This document shows, piece by piece, positions 26,101-35,984 of a DNA stretch of 64,000 nt. A program made the position numbers and the translations under genes. Position 1 is the stretch's first letter. Each line of letters opens with the position of its first letter. The notes below the pieces were generated by a model, which saw only the letters and a list, made by a program, of their open reading frames with translations, searched no databases and had not been told where the DNA came from. Source of the DNA: Thuidium tamariscinum (Eukaryota; Streptophyta; Bryopsida; Hypnales; Thuidiaceae); NCBI GenBank assembly GCA_947034885.2, contig OX344750.2, positions 11,836,053 to 11,900,052 of the forward strand, in the 5' to 3' direction.

Positions 26101-26852
26101 ACTCTGGCGGTCACAGACCAGGAGGGGCAGACGGCACAGGCGCAATTTCCTCGGCAACCGCTGCCGTTGTCTACCCTCGTTCTGCCCCAGGCTCCGGGGG
26201 TGCCGCTCAAACTCAGCGGACGCAGGGTCAGTCTCAAGAGCAACCACCACTTGTGACGGTTGTGACTAACTCAAACACAGAGAGCTCCCCGGAACCAACA
26301 CTCATTCGAAGGGGACGGCAACCATGTCCTTCGTCTCCGAGGCCCTCTCTTAATCCTTCCCCGACTCAAGATCTCGACCGCCCCATGCTGCTCCCACACA
26401 GAAACTCCTCGCTCGCAATGGTCGTGGATCTGCGCGCTGAGCCACCGTCGGAGGAGATAAGCAGGCTCCCTCTGCCTCAAGTGGTCGTCGTGGCGACGGA
26501 GCCTCAGGTGGGAGTAACTACACTTGGGCGACCGGCGACTATGGCCGACATTCGTATCGGCGGCCAACCGATACCCATGGAGACTTCTCCGCCGGAACCA
26601 AGACGGGGAAGAAGCAAGGGGGCACCGCTGGAAAAGGAGTCGGAGTCGGCGGACTCGCACCGCTCAACTCGGATCTTCTTCAAGCGGAAACGATCAAATG
26701 AGAAGGACGGCGGCGCGACGGCACGGACGCAGGACTTCCCGAATGAAGAGATGTCTCCTGTCCGATCTCAAAAGAGGACTCAGACTAGAGGTTCATAGGC
26801 AATAGACATGCTCCACGATGTTTGTGGAGTATCATACATAGTTCGTTCATAA
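23125..26852 (+). CDS. ParB/Srx-like domain protein, several exons, with in-frame TAG codons and frameshifts
   Basis: Probable exons are 23125-23872, about 23993-24466, 24579-25874 and 25954-26852. The last two joins are in phase, but the first junction is uncertain. Exon 2 carries IIGGQHTVTACREL, resembling the G-x-H-R-x-x-A box of ParB and sulfiredoxin-like folds, but with Thr in place of Arg. The rest of the protein is not recognised. It has a Lys-rich linker in exon 1 and a Ser/Pro/Arg-rich tail with the basic stretch FFKRKRSNEK. In-frame TAG codons lie at 25077, 25113 and 25842, and one at 26796 is followed 17 codons later by TAA (26850-26852). One-base shifts are inferred near 23745 (YKKQRLPGV continues in another frame) and near 26135. 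Palindromes sit in all three introns. It may bind them, but that is inference. Confidence 0.6.
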
Positions 26853-26997
26853 GTAGAACTGCCTAGCTCAGACTCGTGCGTAGACATGTCAGTAGGAGCC
26901 GTTATTTGGGTAGACTAGACTTGCTCTCGACTATGTCGGCTGCCAACCGATATAGTGCTGAAATGTTTTATCGGCTGCTAGCCGATATAGTACACAA

Positions 26998-27927
26998 ATG
27001 TTTTGTCATCTATCTAAGTTCATAGCATCTCATGTTCTATGTATTTCGTGTGGCAATGCAGATGATGACTATCACAAGTCTGACAATTCCTCCGACACCG
27101 TATCTGAAGCTGGGAATCAGAATGTTCAGACAGAAACGGAAGACAGACCACGGACTCCCGACAATGCTGGCCCTACTCAAGTAGCGACTCCGAAGTTGTT
27201 TCTTTTCCTTGAAGTTCAGGGAACTCTACTTTTCTATGAGCCACTCATTGTCAAAGGAAAGAGTATGACTCAGAGGTCGACAGTCAGAGACCGACCAGGT
27301 CTCCGGGAGTTCATCCTGTTCTGTAAGGGTCAAGACATTGTAATTGTCTACTGGTCGATCTTACCCAAGAACACTCTCGAGCAGCGCCTTCATAACCTTA
27401 GATGGAAGGCGCCGGAGATCGGAGAGGATTACCTGGCCTTTGGACAGGAGTTCTGTGACGAGAATACTTATCGAGACCCTCAGAATGCATCGCGACCAAT
27501 TTTTCTGAAGCGTCTCGTGAGAATTCTCGGAGCATCCTCCTTGTACGATAATGGCGCCACGATCAACAACTCATTGATCGTGGACTCAGAGCCATATAGG
27601 AACGTCTTGAATCTGTCGTATAGTGCGATTCATCCGCCCCCCATCACCATGTACTCAGAGAAATCACTTAAGGCAGGGAAACTACCATTTCTCCAAGCGA
27701 CCATGATCCCGTTCATTGAACGGCTCTTGTCTTCGGGACTCACGGTCCCACAGTTCTGTGAGAGGAACTCGTCCACTGGGCTTGCACGATGTATGCCGGG
27801 AACCCCTATGCATAATCAGTACGTGAATGTGACACCGCAGTATCAGAAGGGATTCGAGGTGCCATATTCACAGGAGGAGCTAAAGGCCTTGGGAATTGCG
27901 TAGCCCACGCGACCGGACGGAGGAGGC
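26998..27927 (+). CDS. FCP1/HAD-like phosphatase domain, first copy
   Basis: The frame opens at 26998, although a GCAG acceptor near 27060 may mark the true exon start. It runs to TAG at 27901, with a donor (GGC|GTAGTG) at 27928 in phase. The domain follows the plant FCP1-like family: a nucleophile region FLFLEVQGTLLF, then RPGLREFILFC, a long middle, and LIVDSEPYRNVLN with AIHPPP. In that family the first motif is usually LDVNGLL or LDLDETL. Here the first Asp is Glu, so phosphatase activity is doubtful. If the TAG is passed, this exon joins the second FCP1-like exon at 28368 in the same phase, giving one gene with two domains. The residues EPYRNVLN and the C-terminal tail match the family well. 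Confidence 0.62.
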
Positions 27928-28367
27928 GTAGTGTATCGGCTGCCAGCCGACACACTCTTGTATACATTGTACATATTCTCTGTAGATACAGCACGGATAG
28001 ACTAAATCTTCTGTGGACATTAATTTCTTCTGTATGGATTAAACATTTTTTTGTAATCAAGACATTATAGTTACATTTTTTCTAAAGCGTGCGCATGGCT
28101 CACTCTCAAAGCATTCCAATGTTTCCTTTGAGAGTTTCATCATTAGATCTTGGACTTTGGAATCGACTGATTGCAATAATGTAGGGGCAGGCACTCACTC
28201 ATCTCTACAATCTATCTACCACATGTCTCTTTCTCAACAATTAATTCTTCCTGCTGTATTGGGTCAGGCAACAGTATTGGCTGCCAGCCGATCCCTACTG
28301 CATGCGCTTCTTTCATCGGATGCTTATGTTGTGGAATTATGTAACCACTAACTTATCTTCTGTTCAG

Positions 28368-29018
28368 GAGTCCAACGTTGAGCATACACAGTCCTTCAAG
28401 AAATGTGTGGTTCTAGGAGTCACGGGACTACTTTGTTATCTCGACCCGAATATCAAGGTGGACAAGTCAGACCCACACAGAAACGTCATTAAAAGGCCAG
28501 GGCTAGTTCATATGTTCATGACATTGTTTCAAAAGTTTCACGTAGGAATTTGGTCAAGGTTGCCAATACTTCAGCTTAGGCCTCTGCTTGCGCACTTGCT
28601 TCCAAAACATATCAGAGACAACCTAGCATTCGTTTATAGCAGAGAGTACTGTGAAGATAGCCTCAAGTTCCCGTGGTGCTACAAAATGCTCTCAATACTC
28701 CATACTAAGAGACCATCCAGGATGACATGCTTCACGGACCAAGTGCTCATCGTCGATGTGTGCCCGCTTGCGCTCAGGAGGACGCCAGATACGGCGTGCT
28801 ATATTCCGAGACCATTCAACGGAGATCTCAATTTCCCCAACACTAGTAGAGTTATTCCAAACATTTCAAATGATATTATTCCATTCATTTATCCCATGCA
28901 CCAATATCAGTCAGTCTCAGAATACATCAAAGGCGCACAGAGACCGGGACAATTGCACTATGAGGTGGCACAATCAATCAAGTATGGCAAGCCGAATTGG
29001 CAGGGGATATTCTGGTGA
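28368..29018 (+). CDS. FCP1/HAD-like domain, second copy (exon or separate gene)
   Basis: The exon starts after a good acceptor (TTCTGTTCAG|GAG) and ends at TGA 29016-29018. It shows VVLGVTGLLCYL where family members have LDVNGLL, so the catalytic Asp is Gly. KRPGLVHMFMTLFQ and VGIWSRLP follow (family: RPfLddFL and VGvWSSR), then LIVDVCPLALRRTP and AIL-type downstream positions. It looks like a catalytically dead HAD fold. It is in phase with the exon ending at 27927, and the intron between them holds palindromes at 27934 and 28275. Another palindrome starts 15 bp after the stop. Confidence 0.6.
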   Translation, partial: ESNVEHTQSFKKCVVLGVTGLLCYLDPNIKVDKSDPHRNVIKRPGLVHMFMTLFQKFHVGIWSRLPILQLRPLLAHLLPKHIRDNLAFVYSREYCEDSLKFPWCYKMLSILHTKRPSRMTCFTDQVLIVDVCPLALRRTPDTACYIPRPFNGDLNFPNTSRVIPNISNDIIPFIYPMHQYQSVSEYIKGAQRPGQLHYEVAQSIKYGKPNWQGIFW

Positions 29019-29604
29019 TTCACCCTACATCGTGTCGGCCGCCAGCCGATACAACGTCACTGGAATCGGGGAGGCTGCAAGACCTTCATCTCTCGTACCT
29101 TTTTTGAGAAATAGGAACAACTGATTTCAGAGCCAGTCCTATCGAGTCCATTGCCTCTTCACTGCAAGACCTACTCTCTGGAGTTTTCGGGGGGGGGGGG
29201 ATATCGGCTGCCTGCTGATACTCCCGATTTTATTACCTGGATCGGATGGACTAGAGTTTAGGGTTTAAGGTCGACAATTTGTCGCGCTTCATCTTACATG
29301 TGAATGCCGTAGCCACTTGTCACTTGACGCACTTAGGACACTTTCATAGGTCTAGGTGCTCTAGTGTATGATGTTAGGAATCGGCTACCAGTATCAAGCG
29401 CCAGTCGATACTTTGTCACAAATCAGGACACAACAGACGTGTTCATTTAATAAAAAAATTTCATAAACTATTACCTCTGAACTCTTTTATGGGCCAGGTG
29501 TTTTGATACTTTGGTTTCTTTAGTGGTTGCAGCCATTTTGGTTCATTGCTTGTGGCACACAAAACTATGCATTCGACTATATCGGCTGACGGCCGATTTA
29601 TTTC

Positions 29605-29630
29605 TGGACTATGGATTTGTCCATAATTAG
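29605..29630 (-). repeat. Right terminal inverted repeat of element 1
   Basis: Read on the minus strand it is CTAATTATGGACAA followed by ATCCATAGTCCA, matching the left end. The last palindrome copy (29580-29598) lies just inside it. Confidence 0.75.
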
Positions 29631-31506
29631 TTAAATATTAGTTGTGACCTTGTTAAGTGCAGTTGCCTGGATTTTCACAGGGATAAAAAAACAATTTTTG
29701 TCAATTCAAATGCTTATATCTTGTAATCTACAACAGTTTGGATTTTTTACTTGAGTAGATTTTAAAGCCACTTTCACCATTGAAGGATGCTAAGGACATT
29801 TTTGTGTAAATTTTTAAATGATCAACCACACTTTGTAGTTTGTGCTTACTAAAGAATGGATGATTTTGTACAATTTTTGTGTACAATTTTATCAATGCTA
29901 TTAATATCCGTATAATTATATTAAATTTCAGACATTTTAGTTGTCTTTTGATTTAATATTGATAAATTTATTAAAAATGAAAAATTGTTCACCATCCAAA
30001 ATATTTCAAAACTTTGAATTTCACTTCCTAAGACATTAATTTTGATATTCAAAATGATTTCTTTTAAAAATTAAAAAAAAACTCACAAAATGAAGTTTCT
30101 CAACTATAGTTTTTAAGTACTCTACTTTTGAAAATTTTCTTTAAATGGAGCATTTTAGTAAAGTTTGAAATTGGGAATCTTTAATAATGATTTAAAATTT
30201 CAAGTGACATGGAAATTTTCTTTAACCATGGTGTTCTACACTATAATCTACTCTTAATTTGAGTATTTCAGAATTTTTTAATATGATTTTTCTTCAAAAA
30301 TTCATAGTAATTTGAAATTTTAACCTGAGATTTTAGTGAACAAGTTTGAAAATCTTATAAACAAATAAAACCAAACTAATCCATTTATAAAAATGAGACT
30401 TACAAAACACAAAGTGAAGGATTTTCAAGTTTTGATTATATAGTCACCTCCTTTGTTCACCATGGGATAAAAACAAGTAGCTATACTACAAGAGGCATTG
30501 TAGAACTAATTTGATTCTTAAAGTAGCTTATATAGATGCATGAATTCCTCCACCCTTTTATATAATGGAAGGCATAGGAATCTTTCTACAATAGAAATAT
30601 AACAAAAATGTATTTTTGTTACAATGGCCCCCTTTATTGAACATTAGCAAGATTAACTTCCATTCAAGATGTTCTACATTGAGAAGAGCTTCATTCTTGA
30701 AAAGCAAAGGGGCCCGTGCTATAAAATTCAAGAATGTTATATACACATAATAGTGAAATTAGATTGCTTCACACTAATTTCTTGACATTTGACACTATAT
30801 AAATATTTTCACTTATTGTACAAGAATGCAAAGCTTTTCAATTAGATACTATTGTAATTGAGATTCATGAACCTCCATGTGTGCAAATGAAAATATTTAA
30901 AAGAAAATTTGTTTACTTTGACTGCTTTTAAAGTAACTCTTTTGATGTAATGGAACCTAATTGTTAAGGTTGGAGTGAACTGGCCCCTTACTTGGCCACT
31001 CCAAGTAATATTAGGGGTGCAAGTAAAGCAAAAAGCTCCCTGTTTTGTGCTTAGACCATCCCCACTGCAGCTCAGAATTTGGCTCAAACTAGGTATTTGG
31101 TCGGGTCAGCCAACTATCTGTACCCCACCCCACGCAAAATAAGACTCAAAATATGGCCAGGCGTGGCCAAATTTACTGGGCAGACGGAAAAATAATGAGT
31201 TTTACCCAGGGGCTGGAAGGGAATTTGACTGCACTTTTGACCCCAAAATCAAGGTATAGACCCTACTGACCTTCCAATTTCAATTTTTTTTTTCAAAAAT
31301 GAAATGCTTACAAGCAATTTCATGTACCAAAATGAGACAATTCTTATCTAAAAAAAAAGAATTCATAGTTTCTTTTATCCCACATGGATTGGGACCCCTC
31401 CTTCCACCCCAAAAGGATGTAGAAAGTTTCACTTTTAATGGAAATTCATGCCTCCTACAATCCCTATGAAGTGTATGTAGGAAGAAGTGAGTATGCAATG
31501 GAGCAC
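29631..31506. other. AT-rich DNA right of element 1, no gene seen
   Basis: No supported coding region. Long A/T runs and short degenerate frames only. A possible small repeat with TTGTTAAGGTTGGAGTGAACTG lies near 30961-31000, similar to a phrase at 32118. Confidence 0.5.
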
Positions 31507-31729
31507 GGCTCCTTATATCCCCATGGGGTGAAGGGAGGTGCTCCAACCCATGTGGGATATATGAATTCTACTTGTTGGAATTAGGAATTCAAATTTTGAA
31601 TTTTGAAAATTCAATTTTTTATTTATTTTTGAAATTCAAAATTTGAATTCCAAATTCAAACTAGTTGGAGTTCATATATCCCACATGGGTTGGAACACCT
31701 CCCTCCATCCCGTGGGGATATAAGGAGCC
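31507..31729. repeat. Foldback MITE, arms of about 59 bp
   Basis: The left arm 31507-31565 (starts GGCTCCTTATATCCCCATGG) pairs with the right arm 31671-31729 (ends ATAAGGAGCC) with few mismatches. The AT-rich centre contains further AATTC/GAATT self-complementary pieces. Noncoding. Confidence 0.8.
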
Positions 31730-32020
31730 TTGCCCCATTACAAATTCAAAATATTTTGAGATCTCTTCAAGGAAAAAGAATGAAACCATGAAGGAAAAAA
31801 AAGCCCAATGTTTTTGGGTTTTAATTCAAGGCAAAACGAACTGAAAAGTTGATTAAAAAAAATTGAAATATCTTTTAGAGGGTTGCTTGCACTGTGGCTC
31901 TTCAACTCTGGCCGGGATGGATCATTATCATCTGCCCTGCAAAGGACCTGATTTTGAGTCAAATTCTGACCCATGCGGTGGGGATGCTCTTATCTTATTA
32001 CCGTGGGCACTCATTCCCAG

Positions 32021-32245
32021 CTAATTTGGGGCCTCTGATTGCAAATATGAATTCAGAACTTGCAAAAAATAAAAAATTCCAGCGTTTTCCCAAGTGGCCA
32101 AGTTCACCCCGTCCATTGTTAAGGCCAGGGTGAACTGACCCGTGCTTGGCCACTTAGGAAAACACTGGAATTTTTTATTTTTTGCAAATAATCTTTTTTG
32201 CAAATTCTGAATTCATGATTGCAATCAGAGGCCCCTAATTAACTA
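32021..32245. repeat. Foldback MITE of family R3
   Basis: GGGGCCTCTGATTGCAA near 32029 pairs with TTGCAATCAGAGGCCCC at about 32219-32235. The pairing continues inward through TGAATTCAG, TTTTTTATTTTTTGCAA and AAGTGGCCAAG, giving arms near 95 bp. Relatives occur at 14655-14905 and partly at 44970-45212. Confidence 0.75.
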
Positions 32246-32365
32246 GGGGCTGGGTACTAGGTAAATCAGTTAAGCCCAAAATAGGCCGACCATTGTTAAG
32301 GCAGCCTAATTTCATGACTTTCTGTAGATAGAGCGAATAAAACAAAATCATTTTACATGTCATTA

Positions 32366-32460
32366 CATTCAGTAGCAGGCTGGCATTGCCTTGGCTCTAC
32401 ACTGATGGTGTGGAATATGCCACACCATCACTGTAGAGGCATGGCATGCTACTGAATGTT
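32366..32460. repeat. Small hairpin MITE, about 95 bp
   Basis: CATTCAGTAGCAGGCTGGCA pairs with TGGCATGCTACTGAATG, and the loop is AATATG between GGTGTGG and CCACACC. Arms are about 44 bp with a few mismatches. An older relative lies at 2035-2190. Confidence 0.8.
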
Positions 32461-33884
32461 ATGGTGTCCAAATATTATTATTTTGTGATTAATTAATCAA
32501 AATTAAAAAAAGGACCCCTTAAACTCAGCAAGAATCTTTCAGTCCTTCCTAGGTTGTTGGCATGTAACTTATTATATGGGCCCGCCTAAGCTTAACTTCT
32601 AAAGAGCGTTTCTCCCGGCCTTTTTCTTGATGCTCCTGAAGTCAATGACGTGTAGTGCTTTCATTGGTTACCAACCCAAGGACGTGGCGTTTGCTTTCCC
32701 TCCCTGTCATGCCACGTGTCGCGCGTAGACACACTATCATCGGAACTGGATCTTGACTTCTTCAGGTTCACTTCAGTATCAGAGTTCAGTTCACTGAACC
32801 TCGCCGGCAAGTGCTACTTAGCTCAGTTATTAGGAAAAAGATAAAAGGAAAAAGGAAACCAAAAAAATGTGTTGCCTCCACTTGGCTTCAGCACATATAA
32901 AGAAGAGGACCCATTTCTGATCAGCATACTATTTTGGCACGTTTGGTTTTATGGTGTTCAGACTTACAATGTGAAAGTTATGGATTTTTGAGTTATTTTT
33001 GGTTCTACTTATATTTTGGTCGTGATCTTGGTACCATTGAAAAGCCCTTGGTGAGGAAGGGTGTATGGACTTTGTTTTGTGGCATTTGAACATATGGTGT
33101 GAGAGTTATTCAATTTCAAAGTTTTCATGCATAAAAAAATTGGAAAATTACTTTTATTTTGGATTTGATTGTGGCAACGGCAAGGGGCATACTAAGGTGG
33201 GTACACCTAAAAGCGCCACAAATTGGTCTGTGGTTCTTGTGAAGGATGAATGGTGACTAGTCCATGTAGAAAATCAAAGAGATGTGTTCATGAGGAAGAG
33301 CTACACAATCAATTTAGTCATTGTGGCAAATATGAGAGCACAGTAGGCTTGTAAAGTTTTGCATGTAGGGTGACTTAAAGAGTTCATAGACTACATTAGA
33401 AAAGAGCATGGCCATGCCCAATATGGCCCTCACACAATGTTAGAAGGAACACAAATGCTCAGCCATTGTGCCATTAAAAAAAGAAAAAATAAAGGAGTTT
33501 GGGGAATAAAGAAGTAGCAAAGAGACTACCAAAGTGTAACACCATCCTCTCATCAATGACATTTACCTCATCATCCTCTAAAATGCTTTAGCTAACACTT
33601 AAAGACTCTTAACAATATCCATTATCTAACATGAACTCTCTCATAAAAAACCCGACAACTTCTAAAACTGCCCATATAAATGAATGACCATTCTTTGTAT
33701 ATACCAAAGCCATTGTAGTGCCTTTTCTAGTTGGCACTTTTAGACACAAGGCAATTTTAGGTATACCCACTTTAGTTTACAATACAAATCAAAGATTTAT
33801 GGTATACTTAGAGGAGAGGGCTTATAAACCGCTCAGGTTTTTGTACCTATCCACTAAGAGGCTTTGAAATGGATAGTTGATTGT
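32461..33884. other. Intergenic DNA, no gene seen
   Basis: No recognisable protein. A 63-codon frame at 33065-33256 has no known match that I can see. Confidence 0.5.
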
Positions 33885-34395
33885 GAGAAAATGAATTGTG
33901 GATTACATTGAAGCATGCTAAGAGTTGGTTTTTATTAATTGAATGAATAGTTTCAGAGTCCCAATGGATTCATTCTTAACTAAGTTGATAGGTGTCTACT
34001 AATTATATTCAAAATAATAATTGGTTGTTGAACTATCTTCTTTCAAGTGTTAAAAAATCTAAAATAATGATTTATTCAAGCTTTCATTTCAATTTTTGAA
34101 AGGGAATCATTTAGAAAGAAATTCTATTACTTTTTACACGTTGCAGTGCTAGTTTTTAACCAAGCCATATTTTTTTTCAAACTGCGCATATATGGATTTG
34201 TAAGGCCTATTGATCACAAATAGGGCCCTATGTCCAACTGTATTTGAAAATTCATAACTAATTCAATAATGCTTCAAAAAATATGAAATGACTTGTGTTA
34301 GATTCCTCATTTATTTTTCCTTGATTAAAAAATGAGTGAAAAATATCACCATCCAAAAAAATACATGAAAAAGGCAGACCAACCCTAAGATGAGC
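33885..34395 (+). repeat. Dispersed repeat R4, copy outside element 2
   Basis: The stretch starting near TGTGGATTACATTGAAGCAT matches 43928-44440 in the same orientation, with many substitutions over about 510 bp. The copies share ATTGATCACAAATAGGG-like and GAAATGACTTGTGTTAGATT-like phrases. Confidence 0.65.
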
Positions 34396-34953
34396 AGTTT
34401 ACGAACCTCTTATCTAACAACACCTCAATGTGCATGAATAACCAATTTGACAATTAGCAATAATCAATTCTATCAATATGGGTTGCCATTATTACATTGA
34501 AATTGGGGGGGGGGGATCTTCGATAACCAAATGGACAATTTTGGATTTTTCTAAAAACACACTTTTTTTAAATTACTTGAAAAAAACACGAATTTCCAAA
34601 GTCCTAAATCTAGGTGGGCATGTGTGCAATACAAGATGTTCTTAAGAGTAGTGGTTGTACATTTTAGGTAAGAATTTGTAGGGAGTGGTTTTATTAAGGG
34701 GTAGGCCACACTTAGATGTTCTTACCTTAATATATAAAGTACAATTGGTGAAGCAATTTTAATTTAAAAATAACAATACTTAAAAATAGAAGGATCTTCA
34801 AATCAACCAAATGCATCACTCCTTCAAATTGTAAAGAACTAAGTCCACTTTTTTTTTAGACTTGTGTAATGCTTGAATTTTATACTTAATTAGTCAACAT
34901 CTCATTGTAACAAGCAAATATTTTCTTAGGAACATCTCCATTCTAATAAGCCA

Positions 34954-34986
34954 CCTACATCCAGGGTTGTCTATCCTGACGTGACG
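34954..34986 (+). repeat. Left end of element 2: target duplication and terminal repeat
   Basis: CCTACATC (34954-34961) is followed by CAGGGTTGTCTATCCTGACG. The first eight bases match the other end inverted; after that only TGACG/GTCACG motifs are shared. Confidence 0.85.
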
Positions 34987-35850
34987 TGGGCTTTTCCCGT
35001 CGGGATGTCATGACGCGGCAGTCGTGACGCGGCAGGACGCGTCAGAGGCCGTCCCGAATGCTGACGGCGTCGTCGACAGCGCGGATGAAGTTCGTCGACA
35101 GCGCGCAGACGGCCTGTCGGCCGCCTCGACGACTGGCCGTCGCGTGGACGGACAGAGCGTCCGCGGCTTTAGGGTTTAGGCGCGACGGCCAGGCCGTCGC
35201 CTCGACAGTTTTCTGTTCAGCGGACAGTCACGGCGTCCAGAGTCTGTCCACGCAGCGGGGACGGCCAGAGCGTCCGCGGCTTGTGCACTTCGACGGGACG
35301 GCCAGGCCGTCGCCTCGACAGTTTTCCATTCAGCGGACGGTCACGGCGTCCAGAGTCCGTCCACGCAGCGGGGACGGCTAGAGCGTCCGCGGCTTGTGCA
35401 CTTCGACGGGACGGCCAGGCCATCGCCTCGACAGTTTTCCGTTCAGCGGACGGTCACGGCGTCCAGAGTCCGTCCACGCAGCGGGGATGGCCAGAGCGTC
35501 CGCGGCTTGTGCACTTCGACGGGACGGCCAGGCCGTCGCCTCGACAGTTTTCTGTTCAGCGGACGGTCACGGCGTCCAGAGTCCGTCCACGCAGCGGGGA
35601 CGGCCAGAGCGTCCGCGGCTTGTGCACTTCGACGGGACGGCCAGGCTGTCGCCTTGACAGTTTTCCGTTCAGCGGACGGTCACGGCGTCCAGAGTCCGTC
35701 CACGCTGCGGGGACGGCCAGGCCGTCGTCTGGACAGCGGGACGTCCGTTGGACGGCCAGAGCGTCTGCGGGAACGGCCACGACGTCCCGTCCGCGGCTGT
35801 CCACAGTGCGCCAACGGACAGGCCGTCGACTGGACGACTGCTGCCAGGCC
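34980..35850. repeat. GACGG block 1, with a 113-bp tandem repeat
   Basis: The block is dense in GACGG/CCGTC words. From about 35150 to 35740 a unit of 113 bp recurs about five times; the same point (TTGTGCACTTCGACGG) falls at 35281, 35394, 35507 and 35620. Because 113 is not a multiple of three, all frames stay open in turn and give false open frames. It lies between the left end and the transposase gene. Confidence 0.85.
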
Positions 35851-35857
35851 TTCACAG

Positions 35858-35864
35858 TATATAG
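35858..35864 (+). promoter_or_regulatory. TATA box of the hAT transposase gene
   Basis: TATATAG lies about 20 bp after the last GACGG word of block 1 and about 120 bp upstream of the first candidate start codon. Confidence 0.55.
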
Positions 35865-35984
35865 CACAAGCCGTGTATTTGAAGGTCATTTTTCCTTGCT
35901 GATCTCTGCTCTTATGACCTGGTTGGCACACAGCCATTGCACTAGAGTGAAGTCCAAGAAGAGTGTGTGGGAGGAATACTTGCT

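Larger units (their letters stand above)
16771..29598. repeat. Dispersed 19-bp palindrome set, consensus TATCGGCTGGCAGCCGATA
   Basis: Each perfect copy has 9-bp arms around one central base (G or C). Copies start at 16771, 17026, 17254, 17339, 19441, 19529, 20814, 21168, 21591, 21656, 22725, 22808, 22865, 22955, 23926, 24518, 25929, 26555, 26934, 26969, 27934, 28275, 29033, 29202 and 29580. A variant (CCTCGGCTAGTAGCCGAGG) is at 22420 and a split one near 29371. Many have one or two changes; TGTCGG..CCGACA is a frequent form. Most lie in introns or between genes. Copies at 20814 and 21168 (transposase-like gene) and 26555 (ParB-like gene) lie in coding sequence, read as VGCQPI, VGQQPI and IGGQPI. 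Spacing is irregular, so this is not a tandem or CRISPR array. The likely role is a binding site for an element protein. Confidence 0.9.
16552..29630. mobile_element. Giant TIR transposon (element 1), about 13.1 kb, with palindrome repeats and cargo genes
   Basis: The left end is CTAATTATGGACAA and the right end is its exact reverse complement. An inner 24-bp stretch (16573-16596 and 29605-29628) matches inverted at 23 of 24 positions. TTAA borders both ends (16548-16551 and 29631-29634), a likely 4-bp target duplication, although the flanks are AT-rich. Inside are a DUF7869-type transposase-like gene on the minus strand, a ParB-like gene on the plus strand and FCP1-like coding exons. About 27 copies of a 19-bp palindrome are found here and nowhere else in the window. 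The interior is clearly GC-richer than the flanks. No known superfamily was recognised from the ends: TTAA recalls piggyBac, but the end sequence does not. Confidence 0.78.

Noticed and set aside
16771-29598. The palindromes as a CRISPR array
   Set aside because: Spacing ranges from tens of bases to about 2 kb, copies vary, some lie in exons, and no cas-like gene is present. The host is a plant.
16552-29630. An integrated giant-virus fragment
   Set aside because: ParB-like and HAD genes and palindromes made me consider it. The introns, terminal inverted repeats with TTAA, transposase-like gene and absence of any capsid, polymerase or packaging gene speak for a transposon.
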